Origin: Liquidambar formosana
Lineage: Eukaryota; Streptophyta; Magnoliopsida; Saxifragales; Altingiaceae
Reading direction: 5' to 3'
Length of the DNA: 64,000 bases
Assembly (NCBI GenBank): GCA_039720395.1
Contig: CM077823.1
Span: 5,942,909-6,006,908, forward strand
Each line of letters begins with the position of its first letter. Positions within the stretch are counted from its first letter, which is position 1. Under the pieces are notes generated by a model. That model was not told the origin of the DNA. It worked only from the letters and a program-made list of their open reading frames with translations, and searched no databases. The translations under genes were made by a program, and so were the position numbers. This document shows positions 1 through 8,420 of this stretch, piece by piece.

Positions 1-149
1 AAGCGTGGGGAAAAAGTGAATTTTCGTAAATCTTTGTTTTTAAAGATAATTTTGGCGGTAATAGAAGTTTATAATATTATAAGACTTCTGTGATTTTATG
101 GGATTTTATTAGCATGTTTGGATTGGGTTCCTCACATGTTTGTTTTAGG

Positions 150-173
150 AAAATCTGTCGGGCGACAGATTTT
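150..173. repeat. Short inverted repeat around a GG centre
   Basis: Two 11-base arms (AAAATCTGTCG and its complement) flank a GG centre inside the LTR remnant. It could form a small hairpin. No function is implied. Confidence 0.75.
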
Positions 174-401
174 GTACTAAAACTTGGAAATGAGATTTTA
201 ATATACTTGGAATTTGATTTTTTTGATATTTTATTTGGATTCAAATGGGGGGTTATTTGCTTATTTTCATTAAATAACTTAAAATAAAAAGATAATATAA
301 GAATGAAGAAGATTACTTAAATGTTTTGGATGAAAATAAGGCTGATGTCTGTGCTGATGGAGAGTTGCCTGACTAACTATCTATTTTCTGCTGTTTGTGT
401 A

Positions 402-437
402 TTTCAGACGGCTGAAACATGTTTCAGCCGTCTGAAA
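402..437. repeat. Perfect 36-bp palindrome in the LTR remnant
   Basis: The left half (TTTCAGACGGCTGAAACA) is the exact complement of the right half. It heads a cluster of at least four more CAGCCGNCTGAAA-like sites up to about 556. This could be a protein-binding cluster or a cruciform-forming site. The pattern is seen directly; the role is unknown. Confidence 0.85.
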
Positions 438-1192
438 GACAATTTTCAGCCGGCTAAAAGTTCATGTCAGCCAACTGAAAATTCCAGAGAGGATTGTTTT
501 GTGTTGGGTCAGCCGGCTGAAAATACTTGTCAGCCGTCTGAAAGTGTCGACAGACAGTTTTACAAAAGACTTGTTTGACGATTTTACCCCCACTTTCCCT
601 TATTAAGCCCATTCCTAATGGGTTTCTTACCCACTTTTCGGTAGAAAAGGAAAGAGAGGAGAGAGAGAGAGAGAAAAAGAGAGAGAAAGAGGACCTCGAC
701 GGTGAGGAGCGTGACCACGGGAGCTCGGGTTCGACCCCACAACGCATGGATCTTGTGATTTCCACCCTAATCTACACGTGTACACCCTTAGATTCACGTT
801 TCTAGCTACCATTTGAGAGGTAGGTGCATTTTTCATGGTTGTAAACCATTGTATGCATGATTTGGTATATTATTATAGGTTTTTTTTCATGTTTACATAA
901 TATGATACATGTTTACATGGGATTGGGTTTGAATTTCTTAAAAATTCATATATTTGAGAAATTAGGGTTTTGTTTTATACCTTATTTAGTTATATCGGTG
1001 TTGTTTTGCATACCCTCACATGATTTGGAATACAATGGGTTGATTTTGAAAACCTATTTGTTAAATCCTTGTAATGGACTATTTAAGGGTCACTTTTATA
1101 TAAGTGTTGGAAATCCATTTTTCTAAAATTATAAATAAAAATGGATGTGATGATAAAGGGTACTTTCCGGTCTTAATGACCGTAGTGTTCCC

Positions 1193-1289
1193 GAAATGAG
1201 GTTACTTTCTGGATCCATGTAGGATTCATAGTGTTTCCTCAAGATGAGGTTATTTTCTGGACCCATATAGGGATCCATAGTATTTCCTC
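1193..1289 (+). repeat. Two tandem copies of a 48-49 bp unit
   Basis: Units 1193-1240 and 1241-1289 both read roughly GATGAGGTTA(C/T)TTTCTGG, then a CATAG(T)GTTTCCTC-like end. A more diverged relative may precede them at 1158-1192. The repeat lies inside the LTR remnant. Confidence 0.75.
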
Positions 1290-1961
1290 TCATTTCCGCA
1301 CACGAGGGCCCCGCATGACTTGGGAGGATTATTCAGTTTGAAAGACTGATGATGTTGTGAATTGCCAGATATGGCGGATTTATGTTATGAATGATTTTCA
1401 TGTTCTCTTGTACTTGTTTTAAAATTGTGATATGCAACCCCTTATTATCTCATTTTATTTAATTGTTCTTAATGGTTTTAAAACCTTGATATACAATTTT
1501 AAAAAATGTATCCTACTAAGTTATACTCATGCCTATTTTCAAAACCTTTGCAGACTTTGAGCAAAGTAAGGATGACTCTTATAAGGAGGCATCACATCGG
1601 ACTTAGCATGTGCATTGCATTATGGGTGTTGTGCAGATGCATTTTACAATTTTATGGCTTGTATATTATTTAGACAGACTTAATGTATTATACACTGCTT
1701 GTATTGACAATAGAACTATGTGAGAACTAGTAGACCAGCTTAATTTAATTACCTATTGTAGATGGTTGAATGATTTTGATTTTAAATTGAATAGGTTTAA
1801 ACTGTCGAGAACTTGGTATGTCCTATTTTCAGACAGGACCATGCCGGATTTTCTAAAAATATTTTATAAGGCTATAATTTTTATTATAAACTATCCTTGA
1901 ACTTCATTTTATTTATTCTTCTTTTTATTGACATGTCATAGCCTATTTTCGGGTCGTGACA

Positions 1962-2310
1962 AAACTACCCACCAAGCACTTGAACAAGCAACCTACTCAA
2001 CAAGTAACCTGCCTCAAAAAACCATCACAAACCTTTGGAAAAAAACACCTAAATCCATCATAAACCAACCAGCTCAACAGCAACCAACTCAAAAGACCTA
2101 CCACAGGGCAACCCAACAAGCACTAGCACAAAGAGAGAAAACACCATCACAAAACCAACCAGCTCAAACCCAAAAACAGCCAGCATGGACACCAACAACC
2201 CACTCAAACTTTCGAAATACACCAGACAGTCACCAAACCCTAGACACACAGAAACCATCAATGCCACCTCTACCAGTGGGAAAAAAGCCAAAACGGAGCA
2301 AGAAAGCTGG
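1962..2310. other. 349-bp island between two retroelements; left flank of the Tat/Ogre insertion
   Basis: C/A-rich on the plus strand. It is bounded by the LTR end at 1961 and the TG of the next LTR at 2311. It was joined to 18889 onwards before the large element inserted. The plus strand is open in two frames (Q/P/T-rich) and the minus strand in one, so reading frames are not informative here. It may be the 3' flank of the ACD6-like remnant at 18889-19440, or part of another element. Confidence 0.45.
2306..2310. repeat. Target site duplication GCTGG, left copy
   Basis: The five bases GCTGG immediately precede the 5' LTR and are repeated at 18884-18888 right after the 3' LTR. A 5-bp duplication is the usual size for Ty3/gypsy integration. 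Confidence 0.9.
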
Positions 2311-2454
2311 TGTTAACACCCCATTTTGTACCACTTGGCACCTCAAGCCACTTTCTGAGACCCGATGATGAAGGGCAGTAGCCAACGGACCATCGCAAGC
2401 ACGCCCGAAGGACTCGTGGAGACACAGCAGGCCTTTGGCCTTGGTTCAATACCC

Positions 2455-2514
2455 CATGCACGTACGTGCATGGGATATGCACGTACGTGCATATACCATG
2501 CACGTACGATCATG
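2455..2514. repeat. Palindrome array 1 (three 21-bp units), LTR promoter
   Basis: GCACGTACG cores start at 2458, 2479 and 2500, exactly 21 bp apart. The first two units are near-perfect 18-bp palindromes (CATGCACGTACGTGCATG). The last ends GATCATG, a variant also seen at the end of other arrays. The array lies about 130-190 bp upstream of the LTR TATA box. Confidence 0.9.
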
Positions 2515-2643
2515 ACCTCTCTTTTTGAATTCCATCTCTTCCCCCCGAAATTACTTCTTACCTTATACAGCCCCCGCGCTGACAGCTGCTCAGTGGCGGC
2601 TGGGAAACCCTAGAAATCCCCGAATTAAACCCTAATCCCCGCC

Positions 2644-2651
2644 TATAAATA
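2644..2651 (+). promoter_or_regulatory. LTR TATA box
   Basis: TATAAATA in a C-rich context (CGCCTATAAATACCC) near the middle of the LTR. It is the best candidate core promoter for the sense transcript, with the start site expected about 30 bp downstream. Confidence 0.75.
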
Positions 2652-3138
2652 CCCTGCTTTCATTCAAGAGAGGGGATTGGATTTTGGCTACCAAACGACC
2701 ATTCTAAAAAATCCGATATTGGCGGCTGTGTCTACGGGAAGTCCGGAGAGTAGGATTGACGAAGGAACCACTGCTGCTGCCCGCCCTGAGGGTAACGGTT
2801 CTTAACCCTCAATTTCGTTTTCCTTCAATGATTTGATAATATTATTTAGGATATTGCATGAAATGTACATCTTATGCATCTTTTCATTTACTGCCTGAAT
2901 ACATGATGCATTTAGACTCAGCATAAATTCATTTCCACATTCATAGATCTAAAATAGGTTCTCTGTCATTTCTTTTGCATACGTCGTATCTCGATATTTA
3001 GATCTAGATTGTTTTTTATGGCTTCAAAGCATGTTTAGATAGTTTCTGTATATACCCTGATCATTCGTAGTGTCACACAGGCATGATAATTGCACAATAG
3101 GTTTAGATTTGCATTTTCGCATGGATTTCATTTAGGGT

Positions 3139-3196
3139 ATGCACGTACGTGCCTTGCATATGCACGTACGTGCCTTTCATATGCACGTACGTGCAT
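3139..3196. repeat. Palindrome array 2 (three 21-bp units), LTR leader
   Basis: GCACGTACGTGC cores start at 3141, 3162 and 3183, again 21 bp apart. A T-rich tract and CTTACAG follow directly, which would put the array at the end of a possible leader intron. Confidence 0.9.
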
Positions 3197-3645
3197 GACC
3201 TTATTTTTTTTTCAGTTTAAATCCTCTTTTCTCCCTTACAGGCAGTACAGGCAGCGTAAGTTCTCCATCGATTTCACCCCCTTTCTCTTATATGTGTGTA
3301 TATTTCTCTTTAAATCCTTTTTATCTTTCATCATTGCATGCCTTTATTTGATTTTGCCTAGTTGTCTGCATAGTGGTCAAGTTTGATTAAACCCTTTTTA
3401 ATTAAAGCCAATAAGTGTATGTGAGGCCGGATTTCAGCCGGGCGCAGACGGGTGCCTAACACCTTCCCGTCCGCATACCTTAGCTCCGAACCTTGATTCT
3501 TTGGGTGATGACGAGTTGGGCCCTTGCTAGGGGTCTATCGGTTCCCGAGGCCAAAATCGGATGGCGACTCCCTCTCCGCCCTAATCGTCCGCGGTTAGTG
3601 GCGTACTCTCGAGCCGGGCGTGGTGAAAGGACACGGCGCTCATAA

Positions 3646-3663
3646 TGGCGACTCCACTGGGGA
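3646..3663 (+). other. Primer binding site of the Tat/Ogre element
   Basis: TGGCGACTCCACTGGGGA begins two bases after the 5' LTR. Its position and TGG start fit a tRNA-primed PBS. Ogre-type elements are known for tRNA-Arg priming and this sequence looks compatible; the tRNA was not verified. Confidence 0.75.
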
Positions 3664-4619
3664 TAGAGAGCTTGACTCTGAAACATTTATTGGCTTTAAT
3701 TAATTAGGAAATTTAATTGAATAAGACCGAAATTGCACACACACGCACGATATTTGGCACTTGTTATCCCTCGATGGCAGTCTGATTGGAGACCCGGGTT
3801 CCATTTAGTTCCTATGGGCAACTCGATTCAGCACCATCAACCCACGGCCTGTGCCACTAGCCTGTAATAAGCTAGTGAGTACGCTAACGGGTCGCTCTTT
3901 GAGCGCCCTAGCCTGGGTAACCCTTGAAGAAGAAGTACCCATTGACCAACCACACTAGTGTCCCCTAAGGCCTTTGCATAGCCTTGCTTGAATGTATGTC
4001 ATATCGCATGTCATGTTGCATCCATACTCATTTGTATAGCGCGGGTACGGGACGAGGCCCACGTCGTACATGAGCTTTCTAGTTTGAGCCCAAATTGAGG
4101 GAAGATTGAGTGCTGTTGTAATGGGACCTAGGCCCATTGAAAAAAAAAGAAAAGAAAATGATGATAATGAACGAAATGGGCCTAGAATCCAAATGAGGTA
4201 CAAGGTGTGGGCATGACGGGCTCAAACGAAAAAGCTGATGGACCACGTAGACCTGCTGAGAGTTAGGAACAAGACCGCTATGATGAATGAACACAACCCA
4301 TCTAAAATTGAACATCGAAGTCCAACATCATTCTACCTAAGGCTTGATGAGTGAGAGGTAAAATAAAGTGTGATCTTGTAATTGGACTAAGCCTATCCAA
4401 GTGAAAACAATGAAATGGGCTTGGATCCAAAGTGAGTATGTGAGATGTGTGTGAACTTGTAACGGGCCAAAGGTAGAATGATGTTCGATTTTGTAAATTA
4501 ATATCTGCCCATCATAGACCCTTGGAAGATTTAGTAAACATGACAAGGCTCTAGCAATGGGTTTAGATAAGGGTTTGAAGGTATTCGGATTGGGCTAGGG
4601 GAGAAAGTTTAATAGACAT
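3664..4619 (+). other. Long untranslated leader of the retrotransposon
   Basis: About 1 kb between PBS and gag with no credible reading frame. Tat/Ogre leaders are typically long. It contains short A-rich runs (about 4140) and no palindrome arrays. Confidence 0.7.
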
Positions 4620-7600
4620 GTGCTCATTACGCTCAACTCCTGTTTCAGCAAGATTGATTCACCAGGGAGAGAAGCACCGAGTAGTGTTTGGGCCCGATCT
4701 CCGACCACTAACAGATTAAGAAGAACCCCGGCTGGAAGAATGGCAGAACAAGTGACTTTGGCTGATATCCTTGAACAGATGAGGAGCGATAGAACCGAGA
4801 TGAAGGGCTTCATGAATGAAATGCGGGACCGGGTTACTAAGCTCGAGAAAGGGAAAGGAAGAACAGAAGAATCACCTGAAACTGAGGAGAAAGGAGAGCC
4901 CAAGGTTAATGAGGAGGAGCACCCAAAGTGGGAAGACGATGACTATGAGGACTACCTGAAAAGGAAAGAAACCAAGGAAAAAGACACCAAAGTGGAAAAG
5001 TTGGCGGCAGAGAATGCTGAGATGAAAGCTCGGATGGACCAAATGCAAACAGCGTGGCAGAAATCACAAGGCATGGATGATTACATGTATTCTATGGCAG
5101 GGATTACGGCCGGCTCCAAGGTGCAACTCCCTCCGAAATTCAAAATAGCCGATTATGAAAAGTTCGATGGCACCGGTGACCCTAAACAGCATTTGCGCCA
5201 GTACTTGAGCATTGCCCGAATGAGAGGGTTGACCGCCGATCAAGTGTTGCACGCCTTCCCTTTATCTCTCTCGGCAGATGCCTCGAAGTGGTACTATGCG
5301 CTTGATCCGAAAGTCACGGACTCTTGGGAACTACTGGCTTCAGAATTTACAAACAAGTATGCGTACAACACTATGTTGGATGTTACCCTGCGGGACTTGG
5401 AAATGACTAGGCAAAAGACGGATGAGACGTTCTCAGAATTTCTGACTCGCTGGAGGGCTAAAGCTGTCAAAATGGTAAATAGGCCGACAGAAATTGATCA
5501 GATAAACATCATTTTGAGGAACCTGACACCCGTGTACTTTGATCGCATGTTGACTTCCTCTGTCATGAATTTTGAACAATTATACCAGTGTGGGACTCGT
5601 ATCGAGGATGCTATTCACCGCGGTCAGATGGATAGACAGAAGAAAGTATACGGTTCCGGTAGTGGTGGTGGAAGTGGAAGTGCTAGAGTTAGTGGGGGAA
5701 CCCAGCCACAAGCTACAGTGGGAGCCATCCAGCAGACGCAAGTAGCACCGAAAGCGCCAAGGGTATACCATGACTTAGGAGTCCCGTTGTCCAAAGCCTT
5801 GGCCAATTTGAGCAAAAGGGACTATCTGAAGCCTTTGGAACCAAGAGCACTGCCGAACCCGATTCCCTCGTATTGGAGGCAGAATGAGTTTTGCGACTTC
5901 CACCAGCGGATCGGGCATAAGACGGACAATTGCATGCGTCTAAAGAATGAAATCCAAGACCTGATTGATTCAGGTAAACTACCTCCTCCAGGCGGCGACA
6001 AGCCCAATATTCAGAACAACCCTCTCCCCAATTATCGAAATACACCGCCTCCTGCCTACATGAATATGGTTAGTGATACGAAGGCAATGGAGGATCCGTC
6101 ACAATTCATTTTTATGATCAGCATGAAGAAGGCTCCATGGGAAGATTATGATAGTGGGGAGGAAGATATTTGGGCAGAAATGAAGAAGGATTCCATGCAT
6201 CTAACCCGCTCGGGGAGGCATTACAAGCCTAATTATCTGGAAGGGGATCATCCCGGAAGAGAATTGAACCAAGAAGTAAGAGAAAGGATTGAGCAGCAAA
6301 ACGAGGAGGAGGAGGACAGGATACTGAAGCAGTTAAAGAAAACACAAGCAAGTATAAGCATTTGGGGCTTGCTGATCGCCTCAAAGAAACATCGCCAGGC
6401 TTTACTGGATGCGCTGGCAAAGAAAGAAGTACCAATGGAAACCACACCGGAGCAGGTTCTATCACTTATGGGGGTTAGCTCGGTGAGCAAGGCTGTGATG
6501 ACTTTTTCCCATGAAGATTTGCCACTTGAAGGGGCAGGGCATGCCAGGCCACTCTATGTCACGGTGGAATGTAGGGATTTGAAAATACCTGTAGTTCTGG
6601 TCGATAATGGGTCCGCATTGAATGTTTGCCCGATGCGCACCGCAACTAAGCTAGGGGTTGGCAAGGAGGACTTGATACCTTCTGTTGTGACGGTAAGGGG
6701 TTATGACAACAGCTGTTGGAGTGTGATGGGAACTTTCAAGGCCGCTTGTAAAATAGGGCCCGTTGAGTCAATGGTGGAATTCTGCGTCATGGACATTCCC
6801 GCCAACTACAACCTGCTGTTGGGAAGAACTTGGCTACACCCTTTGCAAGCTGTTCCCTCAACCGTGCACCAGAAAATAAAATTGCCTTGGGATGAAGGAG
6901 TTCTAGTGATCCATGGAGACGGAGAAATAACTGGGCAAATATCAGGAGTGAAGGAAGGAAGCGGAGAGTTGGAATGGAGAGGTTTTGAGCTGGTACAGGT
7001 GATTGAAAGGAAGGAAACTGGAAGAGAGAAGGTGTCTCCCGATTTTGGGGAGGGGGTTAGCCATATCGTGACCCATATGATGAGAAAACTGGGGTACATG
7101 CCCGGAATGGGGCTAGGCCGAAGGGGAGAAGGGATAGCTGAGTTCCCGGATTTCCACATGCAAACCAACCGGCGAGGGCTCGGATACACTGAAGAGGACG
7201 ACAAATGCGTCCCCAAGAATGGGAAAACTCTCAATGGTAATTTTGTGAAGGAAGGAGAAGATTTCCCCTATTGTGGATTTCCTGAGCCATGGATAGACCG
7301 AGGGAGCGGAGAAAGAAAGCCTGGGTTGGAGGTATTCTTTAGCGAGAAATTGAATCTGGAGGATACAGAAAGGGGAACCCTGGAAGAAGAAAATGAAGAG
7401 CGAGACTGGGCGGAAAATGTGGATCAGACAAGCTGGAAGGTCTTATTGTCACCTAAGAGCGGCGAAGAAGTGTTCTCTCTGACGGATGAAACCGTCCCTA
7501 CCAAGCTTATTGTTGTGGCTGATGGGGATACTAGCACCTGGATCTGGGAACGTGCGGCTAGGGTCACGTATGGTGTCAAGGCGATTAATAAGCCTACTCA

Positions 7601-8420
7601 GGAGAAGTCTAGGGTTGGGTCTAAGTCTGAGTCCGGGTCGGGGTATGGGTTTGAGTTGTCCACTGATGTAATTTCCAATAATTCAAAGAAATTTGATTCT
7701 GCTTACTCTGCTGTGTCACCTAACAATCAAATTGCACAAATGCATGATCTTTTAGACCCAGATGAGCTAATTAATGAAAATCAAGATGTGAAAATTGAAC
7801 CCATTAAAGAAGAGACTATCATTATTAATATAAGCACTGATGAGAAAATCAAGGAAATCCAAATTGGCTCTACTCTGTCCATGCAAGAACGCGCAGATCT
7901 TACAGCTTTGCTGCAGGAGTTTTCTGATGTGTTTGCTTGGTCGTATGAGGACATGCCTGGAATCGACCCCGCTATAGCACAGCATCACATTCCTATTAGG
8001 GAAGGAGCAAGGCCCGTCAAACAAAAACTGAGAAGAATGGCACCGGAATGGTCGTTGAAGGTTAAGGAAGAGGTGACTAAGTTATTAAAAGTGGGGTTTA
8101 TCAAAACGGTAGATCAGGCGGATTGGATAGCCAACATCGTGCCGGTACCGAAAAAGGATGGAAAGGTGCGGGTGTGCATTGACTACAGGGATCTTAACAA
8201 GGCTTGCCCTAAGGATGACTTCCCCCTACCTCACATCGATGTGTTGGTAGATAACACAGCAGGAAGCGCTCTAATGTCGTTCATGGATGGGTTCTCGGGA
8301 TATAATCAAATACGGATGGCGCCGGCAGATATGACTAAGACCACCTTCACAACTGGGTGGGGGACGTATTGTTACACGGTAATGCCATTTGGACTTAAAA
8401 ACGCCGGAGCTACATACTAG
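4620..8420 (+). CDS. Gag-protease-G-patch-RT (N-terminal part), ends at an internal TAG
   Basis: A 1266-codon frame. The first Met is at 4620, but the Met at 4740 (MAEQVTLADI) better fits the start of Gag. The retrotransposon Gag domain spans about residues 178-300 and is followed by a Gly/Ser linker and a CDFHQRIGHKTDNC knuckle near residue 435. The aspartic protease is near residue 660 with VDNGSALNV (DNG in place of DTG/DSG, as in Tat relatives). A G-patch-like segment (RKLGYMPGMGLGRRGEG) lies at about 820-860. RT begins near 1094, with VCIDYRDLNKACPKDDFPLP and the MPFGLKNAGATY block. TAG at 8418-8420 then stops the frame. The next codons stay in the same frame, so this is one nonsense substitution and not a gene boundary. 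Confidence 0.93.
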   Translation: MLITLNSCFSKIDSPGREAPSSVWARSPTTNRLRRTPAGRMAEQVTLADILEQMRSDRTEMKGFMNEMRDRVTKLEKGKGRTEESPETEEKGEPKVNEEEHPKWEDDDYEDYLKRKETKEKDTKVEKLAAENAEMKARMDQMQTAWQKSQGMDDYMYSMAGITAGSKVQLPPKFKIADYEKFDGTGDPKQHLRQYLSIARMRGLTADQVLHAFPLSLSADASKWYYALDPKVTDSWELLASEFTNKYAYNTMLDVTLRDLEMTRQKTDETFSEFLTRWRAKAVKMVNRPTEIDQINIILRNLTPVYFDRMLTSSVMNFEQLYQCGTRIEDAIHRGQMDRQKKVYGSGSGGGSGSARVSGGTQPQATVGAIQQTQVAPKAPRVYHDLGVPLSKALANLSKRDYLKPLEPRALPNPIPSYWRQNEFCDFHQRIGHKTDNCMRLKNEIQDLIDSGKLPPPGGDKPNIQNNPLPNYRNTPPPAYMNMVSDTKAMEDPSQFIFMISMKKAPWEDYDSGEEDIWAEMKKDSMHLTRSGRHYKPNYLEGDHPGRELNQEVRERIEQQNEEEEDRILKQLKKTQASISIWGLLIASKKHRQALLDALAKKEVPMETTPEQVLSLMGVSSVSKAVMTFSHEDLPLEGAGHARPLYVTVECRDLKIPVVLVDNGSALNVCPMRTATKLGVGKEDLIPSVVTVRGYDNSCWSVMGTFKAACKIGPVESMVEFCVMDIPANYNLLLGRTWLHPLQAVPSTVHQKIKLPWDEGVLVIHGDGEITGQISGVKEGSGELEWRGFELVQVIERKETGREKVSPDFGEGVSHIVTHMMRKLGYMPGMGLGRRGEGIAEFPDFHMQTNRRGLGYTEEDDKCVPKNGKTLNGNFVKEGEDFPYCGFPEPWIDRGSGERKPGLEVFFSEKLNLEDTERGTLEEENEERDWAENVDQTSWKVLLSPKSGEEVFSLTDETVPTKLIVVADGDTSTWIWERAARVTYGVKAINKPTQEKSRVGSKSESGSGYGFELSTDVISNNSKKFDSAYSAVSPNNQIAQMHDLLDPDELINENQDVKIEPIKEETIIINISTDEKIKEIQIGSTLSMQERADLTALLQEFSDVFAWSYEDMPGIDPAIAQHHIPIREGARPVKQKLRRMAPEWSLKVKEEVTKLLKVGFIKTVDQADWIANIVPVPKKDGKVRVCIDYRDLNKACPKDDFPLPHIDVLVDNTAGSALMSFMDGFSGYNQIRMAPADMTKTTFTTGWGTYCYTVMPFGLKNAGATY
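8418..8420 (+). other. In-frame TAG inside RT
   Basis: The stop lies where RT relatives carry Gln, between the GLKNAGATY block and the YVDD block. CAG to TAG is a single C-to-T change at a CHG site, the kind expected from deamination of methylated cytosine in a silenced element. Cause is inferred; the stop is seen. Confidence 0.9.

Larger units (their letters stand above)
1..1961 (+). mobile_element. 3' part of a gypsy-type LTR, left edge outside the window
   Basis: Non-coding DNA that ends in CGTGACA at 1961, a typical LTR end, directly followed by unrelated sequence. It holds a purine-rich GA tract (648-692), a cluster of CAGCCGNCTGAAA motifs (402-556), a short inverted repeat around 150-173 and a doubled 48-bp unit (1193-1289). 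No PBS follows the end, so this is a 3' LTR or a solo LTR. The gypsy (Del/Tekay-like) assignment is an impression from overall style and is not proven. Short reading frames in it have no protein-like composition. Confidence 0.5.
2311..3644 (+). repeat. 5' long terminal repeat
   Basis: Starts TGTTAACACC and matches 17566-18883 almost base for base. It ends CATA where the 3' copy ends CACA, so the terminal CA has mutated here. The TATA box is at 2644-2651. Two 21-bp-period palindrome arrays lie at 2455-2514 and 3139-3196. The second sits before a T-rich stretch with an acceptor-like CTTACAG (about 3234-3240), and GT-containing donor-like sequence lies at about 2790. An intron in the leader is therefore possible. 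Confidence 0.95.

Noticed and set aside
1928..2368. Q/P-rich open frame as a gene
   Set aside because: It runs into the LTR of the inserted element, its start lies in another LTR end, and the same stretch is open in other frames.
2455..2514. The 21-bp repeats as a CRISPR array or as coding ART-C repeats
   Set aside because: No unique spacers of CRISPR size, eukaryotic context, and the apparent repeat peptide is only the translated palindrome.
8418..8420. Programmed stop-codon readthrough
   Set aside because: The stop is inside RT, not at a domain boundary, and no readthrough context is recognisable. A nonsense mutation is simpler.
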